DNA from: Actinomycetota bacterium
Lineage (GTDB): Bacteria > Actinomycetota > Acidimicrobiia > Acidimicrobiales > Ilumatobacteraceae
Direction of reading: 5' to 3'
Assembly (NCBI GenBank): GCA_030645675.1
Contig: JAUSLQ010000171.1
Coordinates: forward strand, 1-40,847
DNA: 40,847 nt
Shown here: piece by piece, positions 1-7,647 of the stretch
Position numbering within the stretch: the stretch's first letter is position 1
Layout of the letters: the number at the start of each line of letters is the position of its first letter
Made by a program: the position numbers and the translations under genes
The notes under the pieces: generated by a model
Seen by the model: the letters and a program-made list of their open reading frames with translations, nothing else
Database searches by the model: none
What the model was told of the DNA's origin: nothing

Positions 1-287
1 TCGCCCGTCACTACGGCAAGCAGGGAGTGCGGGCCAACTGCATCGCCCCCGGCGCCATCGAGACCACCGCACTGACGGCGATCCGCAAGCTGATGTCCGA
101 GGCCAAGGGCATCCCGTACGAGGAAGCACTCGAGCGGGTGATGGTGGAGGAGTGGCACCTCGACATCGCGCTGCAGCGCCCGGGCAAGCCCGAGGAGGTG
201 GGCGACCTGATCGCATTCCTGCTGTCGCCCCGCGCCGGCTACCTCACCGGTGCCCTCATCAACATCGACGGCGGTACCGCCTTCTGA
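1..287 (+). CDS. SDR family oxidoreductase, C-terminal part (5' end outside window)
   Basis: The reading frame is open from base 3 and ends at TGA 285-287. The first residues, ARHYGKQGVRANCIAPG, are the segment that follows the Tyr-x-x-x-Lys site in classical short-chain dehydrogenases. The end, with a PGKPEEVGDLIAFLLSP stretch and LTGALINIDGGTAF, is the usual SDR C-terminus lining the substrate pocket. The Rossmann motif and catalytic residues lie upstream of the window, so cofactor and substrate cannot be judged. It converges on the alcohol dehydrogenase gene, and a perfect 42-bp palindrome lies between the two stops. Family assignment is secure; function beyond NAD(P)-dependent alcohol/ketone oxidoreduction is not. 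Confidence 0.9.
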   Translation, partial: ARHYGKQGVRANCIAPGAIETTALTAIRKLMSEAKGIPYEEALERVMVEEWHLDIALQRPGKPEEVGDLIAFLLSPRAGYLTGALINIDGGTAF

Positions 288-323
288 CCCCGCGACCCTC
301 CGCGACCCCCCGCCCCACCCCCA

Positions 324-365
324 CGCGAACTTAAGTTCGCGGAGCTCCGCGAACTTAAGTTCGCG
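324..365. repeat. 42-bp perfect palindrome (two 18-bp palindromes around GAGCTC), probable bidirectional terminator
   Basis: Two identical copies of CGCGAACTTAAGTTCGCG (324-341 and 348-365) flank the palindrome GAGCTC, so the whole 42 bp is its own reverse complement. It lies between the convergent stops at 287 and 403 and could fold as one long hairpin or two short ones on either strand, which suits a bidirectional terminator. It has no T-tract. A related pair of the same 18-mer occurs at 23758-23799, so it is a dispersed element rather than a chance palindrome. A protein-binding site is the alternative. Confidence 0.75.
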
Positions 366-402
366 CCGGGCCTCGGGCGGCGGGCCTCGGGCGGCGTCGG
401 CG

Positions 403-1449
403 TCAGCTGGGGTCGACGAGGATCTTGATGTGCTGGTCGGCGTGGTGCAGCAGCTCTTCCAGGCCGTCGTCGACCAGGCGCTCGAGCGGGATGTGGTCGC
501 TGATCATCGTCGCGCTGTCGAAGCCGCCGCCCGCCAGCATCGCCAGCGTCGCCGGGAAGTCGGTCTCGGGTTCGTAGGTCATCGAGTAGCGGATGTCGAT
601 CTCGTTGACCATCGCCCGGCCCATGTCGACCCTGGCCTGCTCCTGCCAGCCGGCGACGCTGACGATCGTGCCACGCGGCCGCACCAGCGCGATGCCCTGG
701 TTGAAGGCGACGCTGGAGGCGGTGGTGTCGAACACGATGTCGACGCCCTGGCGGGCGATGTCGCGCACGGCCGAGCGCAGATCGCCGCCCACCGGGTCCA
801 CCACGGCGGTGGCGCCCAGCGTGTGTGCCGCAGCCCGCCGGGCGGGGGAGAGGTCGGTGACGATCGTGGCCTGGGCCCCGCCGGCGCGCACGGCCTGCAG
901 CACGCCGAGGCCGATCGGGCCGGCGCCCAGCACCAGCACGGTGGCGCCGAGGGTGGACGGGCCACGGCGCACGGCGTGCACAGCGACGGCCATCGGCTCG
1001 GTGAGCGCGGCCTCGACCACGCCGAGGCCGGCGGGCACGGGGTAGCACGAGCGCCGCGAGACGGCGACGAACGGGGCCAGGCCACCGTGCAGTGGCAGGC
1101 GGTACCCGCCGTAGAGCGCGAGCTTGCGGCACATCTGCGGCCACGCGTGGTGGCAGCTCCAGCAGGTGCCGCACCACTCCATCGGGGCGACGGCGACGGC
1201 GGTGCCGACGGCCAGGTCGGTGACGCCCTCGCCCACCTCGCGCACGATGCCGGCGAACTCGTGGCCCAGCACGACGCCGGGCACGTGCATGGCCGCGCCG
1301 CCGGTGTCGCTGCCCACGTAGGTGTGCAGGTCGCTGCCGCAGATGCCGTTGCGCGACACCTGCAGCAGCACCTCGCCCGGCCCGGGCTCGGGGGTGGCGA
1401 TGTCCTCGATGCGGATGTCTCGCGACCCGTACCAGACGGCTGCCTTCAT
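403..1449 (-). CDS. Zinc-dependent medium-chain alcohol dehydrogenase (threonine/butanediol dehydrogenase type)
   Basis: The 348-residue protein has the full MDR layout. Catalytic zinc ligands are C37 (in NGICGSDLH), H63 and E64 (in LGHEF). The structural zinc loop has four cysteines (C93, C96, C99, C107). A Rossmann motif VLGAGPIGLGV follows near residue 170. It is therefore expected to oxidise a secondary alcohol or diol with NAD(P)+ in the cytosol. Its start ATG overlaps the stop of the upstream CoA-transferase-like gene (ATGA, 1446-1449), so the two are translationally coupled and belong to the minus-strand operon begun by the cupin gene. The substrate is unknown; the context suggests a hydroxy-acyl or short-chain alcohol intermediate. 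Confidence 0.93.
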   Translation of the reverse strand: MKAAVWYGSRDIRIEDIATPEPGPGEVLLQVSRNGICGSDLHTYVGSDTGGAAMHVPGVVLGHEFAGIVREVGEGVTDLAVGTAVAVAPMEWCGTCWSCHHAWPQMCRKLALYGGYRLPLHGGLAPFVAVSRRSCYPVPAGLGVVEAALTEPMAVAVHAVRRGPSTLGATVLVLGAGPIGLGVLQAVRAGGAQATIVTDLSPARRAAAHTLGATAVVDPVGGDLRSAVRDIARQGVDIVFDTTASSVAFNQGIALVRPRGTIVSVAGWQEQARVDMGRAMVNEIDIRYSMTYEPETDFPATLAMLAGGGFDSATMISDHIPLERLVDDGLEELLHHADQHIKILVDPS

Positions 1450-2597
1450 CGTGCACCTCCGAGTGCCGCGCTCAGCATCTCACGGTGCTCGGGTGCGGCG
1501 ACGGTGATCAACCGGCGCGCCCGCTCGGCGTCGTCGACACCCCGCAGGTCGGCGATGCCGTGCTCGGTGATCACCAGGCCGATGTCGCTGCGCTGCGTCG
1601 ACACGACCTCCACCCTGGGGACGATCGTGCTGTCGCCCTTCGCGTTGGTGGCGCGCACCGACACGATCGACATGCCGCCCACGGAACGCGAGGCCGCCAC
1701 GCAGAAGTCGGCGTGGCCGCCGACCGAGGTGATGACCTTGCCGTTGACGCGCTCGAGGTTGATGGACCCGTCGAGGCCGATCTGCAGCGCGGTGTTGCAG
1801 CCGACGAAGCGAGGGATGGCCGACACCTGGGTGAGGTCGTGGGTGCGCGTGATGCTGCACAGATCCAGCAAGCCCGCCGCGGCCAGGCGGCGCACCGGGT
1901 CGCCACCCCACGTGTAGGCGGTGACCACCGGGGCCTTCAACAGATCGCGGTCGGCCAGCGCGGCCATGGCGTCGGTCACCAGGCCCGACCAGATGCGCAC
2001 GGGCTCGGTGAGCGAGTTGGCGATCGCCTCGCCGATGCCGCCGGGGCCGAACTGCAGCGTCGCGTCGTGGGGCAGCAACGACACCACGTGGGCGCCGATC
2101 TGCGCGTCGACCGCATCGCCGGGGCGCTGGGCGGCAGGCGCCTCGGGCGGCGCGGGTGGGCGGTCCACCGTGGCGACGATGTTGCCGGGGATCTCGGGCG
2201 CACCCAGATCCTCGCCGTCCTCGTCGACCTCCACCACCACCTGCTTCGCGGCCAGCGCGAGCGAATCCGCGTAGCCCACCGACGACGTGAACACCAGCCG
2301 ATCGCCTCGGCGCACGCCGGTGACGACACCGACGTCGGGCCGCCAGTTGCCGATGAACGACGGCACTGCCGACAGGCGCATGGGTAGCGCCTGGAAGCGC
2401 CCTTCGGCGACAGCGCGGGTCATCGCGAACCCGGCCATGTACGTGCGGCCGGTGAGCGCCGGGTCGGCCAGCCATTCGGGCCGGTCGACCATCCAGCCGA
2501 GGAACAGCTCGAAGGGGCCGGTGTGGCCGAGCAGGCTGGCGATGTCGGCGGGATTGCTCCGCGGCCCGAGCGGGCCGTCGGCGTAGGCGATGCGCAT
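1446..2597 (-). CDS. Acetyl-CoA hydrolase/transferase-like protein (class I CoA-transferase fold), catalytic Glu apparently absent
   Basis: The 383 residues match the acetyl-CoA hydrolase / 4-hydroxybutyrate CoA-transferase family: LQFGPGGIGEAI at about 181-192, NGKVITSVGGHADF at about 285-298, a TIVPRVEVVSTQRSDIGLV segment near 324, and TEHGIADLRG near 344. The family usually has a catalytic Glu in an H-T/S-E-M-x-S-D motif. Here the aligned stretch reads IWSGLVTDAM, with Gly where Glu is expected. It may be an actinobacterial subgroup with altered chemistry or a CoA-binding protein. At 383 residues it is shorter than the usual 430 or more. It sits 7 bases after the cupin gene and overlaps the dehydrogenase by 4 bases. 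Alternative starts are possible, but this one gives the tight spacing. Confidence 0.85.
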   Translation of the reverse strand: MRIAYADGPLGPRSNPADIASLLGHTGPFELFLGWMVDRPEWLADPALTGRTYMAGFAMTRAVAEGRFQALPMRLSAVPSFIGNWRPDVGVVTGVRRGDRLVFTSSVGYADSLALAAKQVVVEVDEDGEDLGAPEIPGNIVATVDRPPAPPEAPAAQRPGDAVDAQIGAHVVSLLPHDATLQFGPGGIGEAIANSLTEPVRIWSGLVTDAMAALADRDLLKAPVVTAYTWGGDPVRRLAAAGLLDLCSITRTHDLTQVSAIPRFVGCNTALQIGLDGSINLERVNGKVITSVGGHADFCVAASRSVGGMSIVSVRATNAKGDSTIVPRVEVVSTQRSDIGLVITEHGIADLRGVDDAERARRLITVAAPEHREMLSAALGGAR

Positions 2598-2604
2598 GCG
2601 TGTC

Positions 2605-3111
2605 TCAGTACTTCTTTCCGTCGTCGGTGGTCCAGTCGACGGCCTTGCTGGCGCCGAACTTCGACATCACCCACGGCGGCAGCCGCGTGGGCATCGGCAG
2701 CGGCACCATGCGAGCGCCACGAGCCTTCAACAGGTCGTCGAACAACTGCTGGTCGCCCGTGAACGGCGAACCCTCGCCGGCGATGAAGCCGTACAGTTCG
2801 CAGCCCTCGGGGCCGGCCTCCCACGGGCCGAACGTGTCGCCCCACTCCAGCATGATGTGCGTGCCGGCGGTGCAGACGATGTCGCCGCAGCTGATGCTGC
2901 CCTTCAGGATGAAGTTGATGTGATCGCCGGTGTGGCCGTGGTGGTTGCTGAACGCGCCCGGATCCCACTTGTTCCAGAAGGCGATGTACCGCGGCGACAT
3001 CTCGATCCACTTCTCCCAGATCGACGCCGTGCGCCCGTCGGCGAACTCGTACCGCAGCATCTCCTCTGCCGGCACGTCGTCGAGATGCTTGATGCTCGGT
3101 CCACCCTTCAT
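2605..3111 (-). CDS. Cupin-domain protein
   Basis: The 168-residue protein has a single cupin barrel. Metal-ligand candidates are H58, H60 and H64 in SNHHGHTGDH, followed by INFILKGSISCGD and a second motif around LEWGDTFGPWEAGPEG. Cupins with this pattern bind Fe, Mn or Zn and act as dioxygenases, isomerases or hydrolases, or simply bind small ligands; sequence alone does not decide. It is the first gene of the minus-strand operon cupin / CoA-transferase-like / alcohol dehydrogenase and is divergent from the SDR at 3205. The CTGACGC-AG-GCGTCAG operator lies in the 93-bp gap. A GAACGCC stretch, not a strong ribosome site, precedes the ATG. Confidence 0.85.
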   Translation of the reverse strand: MKGGPSIKHLDDVPAEEMLRYEFADGRTASIWEKWIEMSPRYIAFWNKWDPGAFSNHHGHTGDHINFILKGSISCGDIVCTAGTHIMLEWGDTFGPWEAGPEGCELYGFIAGEGSPFTGDQQLFDDLLKARGARMVPLPMPTRLPPWVMSKFGASKAVDWTTDDGKKY

Positions 3112-3172
3112 GGCGTTCGTCCTCTCGGTGTTCGTGGCCGTTGACCGGCCAGGTCAGCGGTCCCCTCACCAT

Positions 3173-3188
3173 CTGACGCAGGCGTCAG
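3173..3188. promoter_or_regulatory. Palindromic operator CTGACGC-AG-GCGTCAG (site 1)
   Basis: This is a perfect 7+2+7 inverted repeat in the divergent gap between the cupin (start 3111) and SDR (start 3205) genes. It is a variant of the CTGACAC-NN-GTGTCAG site found at seven further places in the window, and lies 17 bases before the SDR start. It probably controls both directions. The binding protein is not encoded here. Confidence 0.7.
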
Positions 3189-3204
3189 CGTAGTGTGCGA
3201 CGTC

Positions 3205-4005
3205 ATGCAGATCGAAGGGAAGATCGCGGTCGTCACCGGCGGCGCCAGCGGCATCGGGCGGGCGCTGGCCATGGAGTTCGTGGCCCGGGGCGCGGCGGGC
3301 GTGGTGGTGGCCGATCTCGACGGCGAGTGGGCGCAGAAGGTGGCCGAACGCATCGGGGGCCTGGCCGTGCAGTGCGACGTCGGCGAGCCGGGGGCCATCG
3401 AGTCGTTGGTGGCCGCGGCTCGTGCCCGCTACGGGCGTGTCGACATCTTCTGCTCGAACGCCGGTTACAGCGACCCCGTGGGCGTGGGCCTCGACGAGTC
3501 GATGGAGGCGTTCGAGCGCCTCACTCGCGTGAACATGCTGGCCCACGTGGCCGCGGCGAAGGCGGTGGTGCCGGAGATGGTCGAGCGCGGCGGCGGCTAC
3601 CTGCTGCAGACGCTGTCGTCGGCGGCGCTCATCTCCGGGCCCGCCGCGCCGGGCTACACGTTCACCAAGTTCGGGGCGCTGGGGTTCGCCGAGTGGATGG
3701 CCGTGAACTACGGCGCCAAGGGCGTGCGCGTGTCGTGCCTGTGCCCCAACGTCGTCTACACGGGCATGTTCGGCCGGCCGAAAGACCTCGATGCCGTGGC
3801 GGTGCCGCCTGCCGTTGGGGCGCTGGGCGAGGTGCTGCTGCCGGAGGACGTGGCCGTCACCGTCGCCGACGCGATGGAGGGGCCCGAGCCGTTCCTCATC
3901 CTGCCCCACCCGCGAGTGGGCGAGTCGTACCGCCGCAAGGCCGACGACTACGAAGGCTGGATCCTGCGGACGCGCGAGCGACTTGCCCGCATGCAAGCGG
4001 GCTGA
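3205..4005 (+). CDS. SDR family NAD(P)-dependent oxidoreductase
   Basis: The 266-residue classical SDR has VVTGGASGIGRAL at residues 9-21 for dinucleotide binding, the SNAG variant of the NNAG motif near 84-87, Ser138/139 and the catalytic pair Y151/K155 (YTFTK). The Asp in VVVADLDGEW after beta-2 favours NAD(H). Start ATG 3205 is chosen because the fold begins at once (MQIEGKIAVVTGG); an in-frame GTG at 3193 would add four residues. No good ribosome site precedes either, and the operator ends at 3188, so the message is probably almost leaderless. It ends in a convergent gap against the acyl-CoA ligase. The likely role is a hydroxyacyl-CoA or alcohol dehydrogenase in the regulated catabolic set. 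Confidence 0.92.
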   Translation: MQIEGKIAVVTGGASGIGRALAMEFVARGAAGVVVADLDGEWAQKVAERIGGLAVQCDVGEPGAIESLVAAARARYGRVDIFCSNAGYSDPVGVGLDESMEAFERLTRVNMLAHVAAAKAVVPEMVERGGGYLLQTLSSAALISGPAAPGYTFTKFGALGFAEWMAVNYGAKGVRVSCLCPNVVYTGMFGRPKDLDAVAVPPAVGALGEVLLPEDVAVTVADAMEGPEPFLILPHPRVGESYRRKADDYEGWILRTRERLARMQAG

Positions 4006-4010
4006 TTCCG

Positions 4011-4047
4011 GGGCTGAATCGTCCTGGCAACCGGGAGGACCTAGCCC
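4011..4047. terminator. 17-3-17 hairpin at convergent gene ends (copy 1)
   Basis: Arms 4011-4027 (GGGCTGAATCGTCCTGG) and 4031-4047 (CCGGGAGGACCTAGCCC) are inverted-complementary with a few mismatches around the loop CAA. It begins 5 bases after the SDR stop at 4005 and faces the ligase stop at 4188. The same architecture and a related sequence recur at 26337-26373, also between convergent genes. It is probably a bidirectional terminator; there is no T-tract. Confidence 0.6.
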
Positions 4048-4175
4048 GAGAAGCCGTGCTGGGAGGACCTAGCCCGAGAAGCCCGGCTGGGGACGGTTTG
4101 GCCCGAAGAAGCCCCGGCTGGGGACGATTTGGCCCGAGAAGCCCGCTGGAACGATCCAGCCCGAGAAGCCGGGGA
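4033..4175. repeat. Degenerate direct-repeat array, five units of about 28-31 bp
   Basis: Successive units share GGGGACGATTT, GGCCCGAGAAGCC and GGCT with little or no sequence between them; the units start near 4034, 4061, 4089, 4120 and 4148. The first two read GGGAGGACCTAGCCCGAGAA and units three and four read ACGRTTTGGCCCGARAAG. The array fills the convergent gap 4006-4187, which has no gene. It seems to have grown by duplication of one arm of the preceding hairpin. There are no unique spacers, so it is not CRISPR. Confidence 0.7.
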
Positions 4176-4187
4176 GCGGTGGCAGGG

Positions 4188-5714
4188 TCATCCCTTGGCG
4201 TAGCGGTCGCGAAGCTCGCGCTTGAGCAGCTTGCCCGTCGGCAGGCGAGGCAGCTCGTCGACGAAGTCGACCGACACCGGGCACTTGTAGTGGGCCAGGC
4301 GCGAGCGGCAGAACTCGATCAGCTCGGCGGCCAGCTCGGGCCCTGCAGCCGCTGGGTCGGCGGCCATCACGACGGCCTTCACCTCTTCGCCCAGGTCGGC
4401 GTTGGGCACGCCGATCACGGCCACGTCGGCCACGGCCGGGTGCATCGTCAGCTCGTTCTCCACCTCTTGCGGGTAGATGTTCACACCGCCGGAGATGATC
4501 ATGTGCGACACGCGGTCGGTGAGGTAGAGGTATCCGTCGCCGTCGAGGTACCCCACATCGCCGAGTGAGCTCCAGCCCCGGTCGTTGAACGCGTTCTGCG
4601 TCTTCACCGGGTCGTTGTGGTACTCGAAGGTGGTGGGGCTCTCGAACCAGATCTGGCCGGTCTCGCCCACCTCCAGTTCCACACCCTCGTCGTCGAGGAT
4701 GTGCAGCTTGCCGATCATCGGCACGCCCACCGAGCCGGGGTGCGCCAGCCACTCCTTCGGGCCGACGGCGCAGAAGCCGTTGCCTTCGCTGCCGGCGTAG
4801 AACTCGTAGATGATCTCGCCCCACCACTCGATCATCTTCCGTTTCACCTCCACCGGGCAGGGCGCGGCGGCGTGCACGGCCTTCTGCAGGCTGGACAGGT
4901 CGTGGGCGGTGCGCTCGGCGTCGGACAGCTTCAGCATGCGCACGAAGTGGGTGGGCACGAACTGGGCATGGGTGACCTTGTGCTGCTCGATCAGCGCGAG
5001 AGCCTGTGCGGGATCGAACTTCTCCATCACCACGACGGTGCCGCCGAGGCGCTGCACGGCGGTGGTCCAGCCCAATGGTGCGGCGTGGTAGAGCGGCGCG
5101 GGACAGAGGTAGATGGTGTCGCTGGTGAACCCGTACAGCATCTGGATGAGCCCGACGATCGCACCCGGCCCGCTGCCGAACGGCTGGCCGCTGAGCGGCG
5201 GCTTGATGCCCTTCGGGCGGCCGGTGGTGCCCGAGGAGTAGAACATGTAGTTGCCCTCCACCTCGTTCTCCAGCGCCTGTGCCGGGTACTCGGCGACGGC
5301 CGTCTCGTAGCGCACGTAGCCCTCGACGTCGCCGTCCATCACCAGCTTGGTCAGCACGTTGCCGAGGTACGGCTTGAGGCTGGAGGCCACACCGCTGAGC
5401 ATCGCCGAGGTCACCACCGCGGCCGCGCCGCAGTCCTCGATGATGTACCCGGCTTCCTCCGGCTTGAGGTGCCAGTTGATGGGTGTGCAGTACAGCCCGC
5501 TGCGCTGCGCCGCCCAGTAGACCTCGAAGTACCGCGGGTGGTTCTCCAGCAGCACGGCCATGTGGTCGCCAGGGCGCAGGCCGGCGGCGTAGAACAGCTG
5601 TGCCAGCCGCTTCGAGCGTTCGTCGAGCTCGCGGTAGGTGACGATCGCGCCGCTGTCGGCCATGATCACCGCGGGCTGATCGCCCTTGTCCGCCACGTAG
5701 TCGCCGGGTTCCAT
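4188..5714 (-). CDS. AMP-dependent acyl-CoA synthetase (FadD-like ligase)
   Basis: The 508-residue ANL-family adenylating enzyme activates a carboxylic acid to its acyl-CoA via an acyl-AMP. Visible motifs are the P-loop-like YSSGTTGRPKG (159-169), the A5 region YEFYAGSEGNG, the hinge region SLGDVGYLDGDGYLYLTDR and the C-terminal catalytic lysine K495 in LPTGKLLKREL. Length and motif spacing match bacterial FadD-type ligases for medium-chain, aromatic or steroid acids. A GAAAGGA ribosome site precedes the ATG. It lies downstream of the MaoC hydratase on the same strand, 99 bases away, with a palindrome between. The substrate cannot be read from sequence. Confidence 0.93.
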   Translation of the reverse strand: MEPGDYVADKGDQPAVIMADSGAIVTYRELDERSKRLAQLFYAAGLRPGDHMAVLLENHPRYFEVYWAAQRSGLYCTPINWHLKPEEAGYIIEDCGAAAVVTSAMLSGVASSLKPYLGNVLTKLVMDGDVEGYVRYETAVAEYPAQALENEVEGNYMFYSSGTTGRPKGIKPPLSGQPFGSGPGAIVGLIQMLYGFTSDTIYLCPAPLYHAAPLGWTTAVQRLGGTVVVMEKFDPAQALALIEQHKVTHAQFVPTHFVRMLKLSDAERTAHDLSSLQKAVHAAAPCPVEVKRKMIEWWGEIIYEFYAGSEGNGFCAVGPKEWLAHPGSVGVPMIGKLHILDDEGVELEVGETGQIWFESPTTFEYHNDPVKTQNAFNDRGWSSLGDVGYLDGDGYLYLTDRVSHMIISGGVNIYPQEVENELTMHPAVADVAVIGVPNADLGEEVKAVVMAADPAAAGPELAAELIEFCRSRLAHYKCPVSVDFVDELPRLPTGKLLKRELRDRYAKG

Positions 5715-5743
5715 GAGGGTCCTTTCGAGGATCTGCAGATGCC

Positions 5744-5765
5744 GAGGTGCGACGCGTCGCGCCTC
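5744..5765. promoter_or_regulatory. 22-bp near-perfect palindrome between MaoC and ligase genes
   Basis: GAGGTGCGACG and CGTCGCGCCTC form an inverted repeat with one mismatch, centred on GACGCGTC. Next to it at 5731-5740 is the short palindrome ATCTGCAGAT. Both lie in the 99-base gap between the MaoC stop and the ligase start. It may be an intercistronic hairpin or terminator, or an operator for the ligase gene; no other copy is seen in the window. Confidence 0.4.
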
Positions 5766-5813
5766 AGCGAGGGAAGTTGTACACCACGCGGGTGCGCGGA
5801 GCCATGGCGACGG

Positions 5814-6779
5814 TCAGGGCGCCCAAGCCACCAGGGTCCAGCGCAACAGGTCGGCGGTGCTGCCGTCGGGGTTCACGCGTGCGCCGATGATCTCGAAGCG
5901 CATGAGGTGGCCGCTGCCCGCCGGGGTGCGCTCGACCAGCGTGTGGCGGAACTCGAGCATGTCGCCCTCGAACGCCGGGCCGACGTGGTCGCACCCGTCC
6001 CATGCGACCACGGTGGCGAGGCCGGGCAGGATGCGGGTGAGCGACGCCTGCGCCAGGCCCTGCACGTGGCCGCCGTAGACCAGGCGGCGACCGCCGGGCC
6101 CCAGTGTGTGGTCGCGGTGCACCGCGGCCTGGTTGAACGTCAGCCGGGCGAGCGGCGCGGCCATGTCGATGTGGTCGCGCAGCGGGTCGGTGCGGGTCTC
6201 GCCGACGGCCCACTCGACGCCGGCCAGGCCCGACAGGTCCCAGGCGGGAACGGCGCCGACCAGATCGGCCAGCGGGGTGGGGGCCGAGGGCCCGGGGATG
6301 TCGCTGCTGTGGCCGGGCGACACCGTGCCGGCCACCAGCGCGCAGCGCTCGTACTCCACGACCGGGCCGTCATCCGTGCAGCTCTGGATGCCCAACCACA
6401 CCTTGCCGCGGTGCTGGCCGTCCTTCGGCGCGGCGTCGCGCAGGCCTAGCACGGTGGCGGTGGTGGTCAACGTCTGGCCCAGGCGCACCGGCTGCAGCAC
6501 GCGCACCGACCGGTAGTAGAGGTTGGCGATCGCCCGCCGGGTGGCGTTCGTGGTCTGCCCGATGGAGTACTGCATCACCAGGCCGGGGTTGGCCAGCGAG
6601 CCCTCGCCGCCCGCGGCGCGGTACGCCGCCTGGTCGGCGGCGAAGCGGTGCTGGTCACCGGTGATCGCGCGGTACAGCGCGTTGTCGGCCTCGGTGAGCG
6701 TGACCGGCGGCAGCGCCGGGATGGTGCCCCCGATCTCGAAGTCTTCGAACAACGGGCCCAGCTCGTGGAGTGGTCTCAT
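5814..6779 (-). CDS. MaoC-family (hotdog) enoyl-CoA hydratase/dehydratase, two-domain
   Basis: The 321 residues from ATG 6779 fit a double-hotdog MaoC protein. The N-terminal half begins LFEDFEIGGTIPALPPVTLTEADNALYRAITGD, and the C-terminal half contains TFNQAAVHRDHTLGPGGRRLVYGGHVQGLAQASLTRILPG, which resembles the R-specific hydratase block (a D-x5-H-type segment followed by GxxxHG). It probably hydrates an enoyl-CoA made by one of the acyl-CoA dehydrogenases in the window. An upstream in-frame ATG/GTG adds 12 residues without homology-like character; GGATGGGGAC before ATG 6779 supports the later start. It is first in a two-gene minus-strand unit with the ligase. Confidence 0.85.
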   Translation of the reverse strand: MRPLHELGPLFEDFEIGGTIPALPPVTLTEADNALYRAITGDQHRFAADQAAYRAAGGEGSLANPGLVMQYSIGQTTNATRRAIANLYYRSVRVLQPVRLGQTLTTTATVLGLRDAAPKDGQHRGKVWLGIQSCTDDGPVVEYERCALVAGTVSPGHSSDIPGPSAPTPLADLVGAVPAWDLSGLAGVEWAVGETRTDPLRDHIDMAAPLARLTFNQAAVHRDHTLGPGGRRLVYGGHVQGLAQASLTRILPGLATVVAWDGCDHVGPAFEGDMLEFRHTLVERTPAGSGHLMRFEIIGARVNPDGSTADLLRWTLVAWAP

Positions 6780-6852
6780 GTCCCCATCCTTGCGCGCCGC
6801 CGGGGCCGGCACCAACGTTGTGGTGCGGGACGTGACACGCAGGCTCGCCCTT

Positions 6853-6879
6853 CCGTTGCGAGGTCGCTCCGCGCAACGG
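6853..6879. repeat. Inverted repeat CCGTTGCG / CGCAACGG upstream of MaoC gene
   Basis: Arms 6853-6860 and 6872-6879 are perfectly complementary, with an 11-base loop, 73 bases upstream of the MaoC start. It may be an operator or hairpin in the leader of that gene. There is no second copy, so its role is open. Confidence 0.4.
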
Positions 6880-7330
6880 TTGATGTCGAGGTACCGCTGC
6901 GCCCAATCTGCGAGACGTAGCGTCGGTGCAGGTCAACGTCGACGCATTCTGACTCTTGACTCGGTGGAGGCGCGCCTCTACGGTGACCGAAACCGTTTTT
7001 GTGAGCTTGCTCGTTTTCCCTGGGGGTTCGATGTCCCGGATTTGCACACACACGTAGGTGCGGGTGAGGCGGCGTGGGGGTCGCGCTGGTGGTGGCGCTC
7101 ACGACGGTGATGTTCGGGTTGCCGTTCACGCCGACTCGGCGAGCGGAGCATTGATGGATGACGGCGGCGAGGATTGTGATGCCGCCTCCGAACGTACTAA
7201 CTAGTCCAACACTATTTCAGGCCTTTCTTGGCGGCGGAGTTGATGGCTTGATGTTCCTTGTATCTGGGTCATTCCAAGATGAGAACGGTGGCATCACAGA
7301 TGTGGTGGCATTCCAGTGCGACGTCGCTGT
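6880..7330. other. Gene-poor stretch, lower GC towards its 3' part
   Basis: No reading frame here looks coding: the candidate ORFs lack recognisable domains and third-position bias. From about 7150 the base composition falls clearly below the surrounding level and stays mixed until the transposase remnant near 7600. Together with the broken transposase this suggests an old insertion scar carrying the promoter region of the MaoC gene at its left edge. I see no tRNA or attachment-site duplication. Confidence 0.5.
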
Positions 7331-7516
7331 ATGAAGTCGATACTCGGAGTAGTTCTAATGGCTCTGGCTTGTATTGCTGCTGTAGGTGTGGTCCGTAGGT
7401 GGCTGACAATTAGGAGAATAGATGGATATGACTTTTACGACCGAAATTACTATATGGCACTACTTGGGTTGTGCATTTTCTTGGCGATCGTTGGAGTTCG
7501 GTTCGTAGCCGGCTGA
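7331..7516 (+). CDS. Small putative membrane protein (61 aa)
   Basis: I do not recognise this ORF. From ATG 7331 it encodes 61 residues with two hydrophobic segments, about 3-19 (ILGVVLMALACIAAVGV) and 41-58 (YYMALLGLCIFLAIVGVRF), separated by the basic/polar loop RRWLTIRRIDGYDFYDRNY. That is the layout of a two-pass inner-membrane hairpin. Base composition is distinctly lower in GC than neighbouring genes, and no clear ribosome site precedes the ATG. It lies between the MaoC gene and an insertion-sequence remnant, so it may be cargo of a mobile element or a spurious frame. It is listed because the two-segment pattern is convincing; expression is unknown. Confidence 0.4.
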   Translation: MKSILGVVLMALACIAAVGVVRRWLTIRRIDGYDFYDRNYYMALLGLCIFLAIVGVRFVAG

Positions 7517-7554
7517 GGCCAAGCATCGACCGATGTTGCTGCGATGGTATGAGT

Positions 7555-7647
7555 CCCGTGGAGTGGTTTTGGGGGTCCACCGTGAGGTGAGCCATCGGCG
7601 TGATTCTTGGTGTGTTCCGCCAAGAACCCACGAAGGAGTACACACCG
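7555..7647 (+). mobile_element. Left end and leader of an IS256-type insertion sequence remnant
   Basis: The GGTTTTGGGGGTCCACCGTGAG region and the following GTGTGTTCCGCCAAGAACCC stretch precede a CGAAGGAG ribosome site and the transposase start at 7648. This matches the usual untranslated left end of mutator/IS256 elements. No right end or matching terminal repeat is present, so only the 5' piece survives. Confidence 0.5.

Noticed and set aside
3173-3188. KstR or KstR2 steroid-regulator box
   Set aside because: The TGACAC-NN-GTGTCA sequence does not match the AAC-NN-GTT or CAAG-NN-CTTG cores of those regulators.
4033-4175. Possible CRISPR array
   Set aside because: Units are contiguous and degenerate with no unique spacers of regular length, and there are no cas genes.
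7015-7050. GGGGTTCGATGTCCC resembles a tRNA T-arm
   Set aside because: No acceptor, D or anticodon stems can be formed around it and there is no plausible 3' end.
7410-7643. Minus-strand 77-codon ORF antisense to the membrane ORF and IS end
   Set aside because: No recognisable domain, overlaps better candidates and has no ribosome site.
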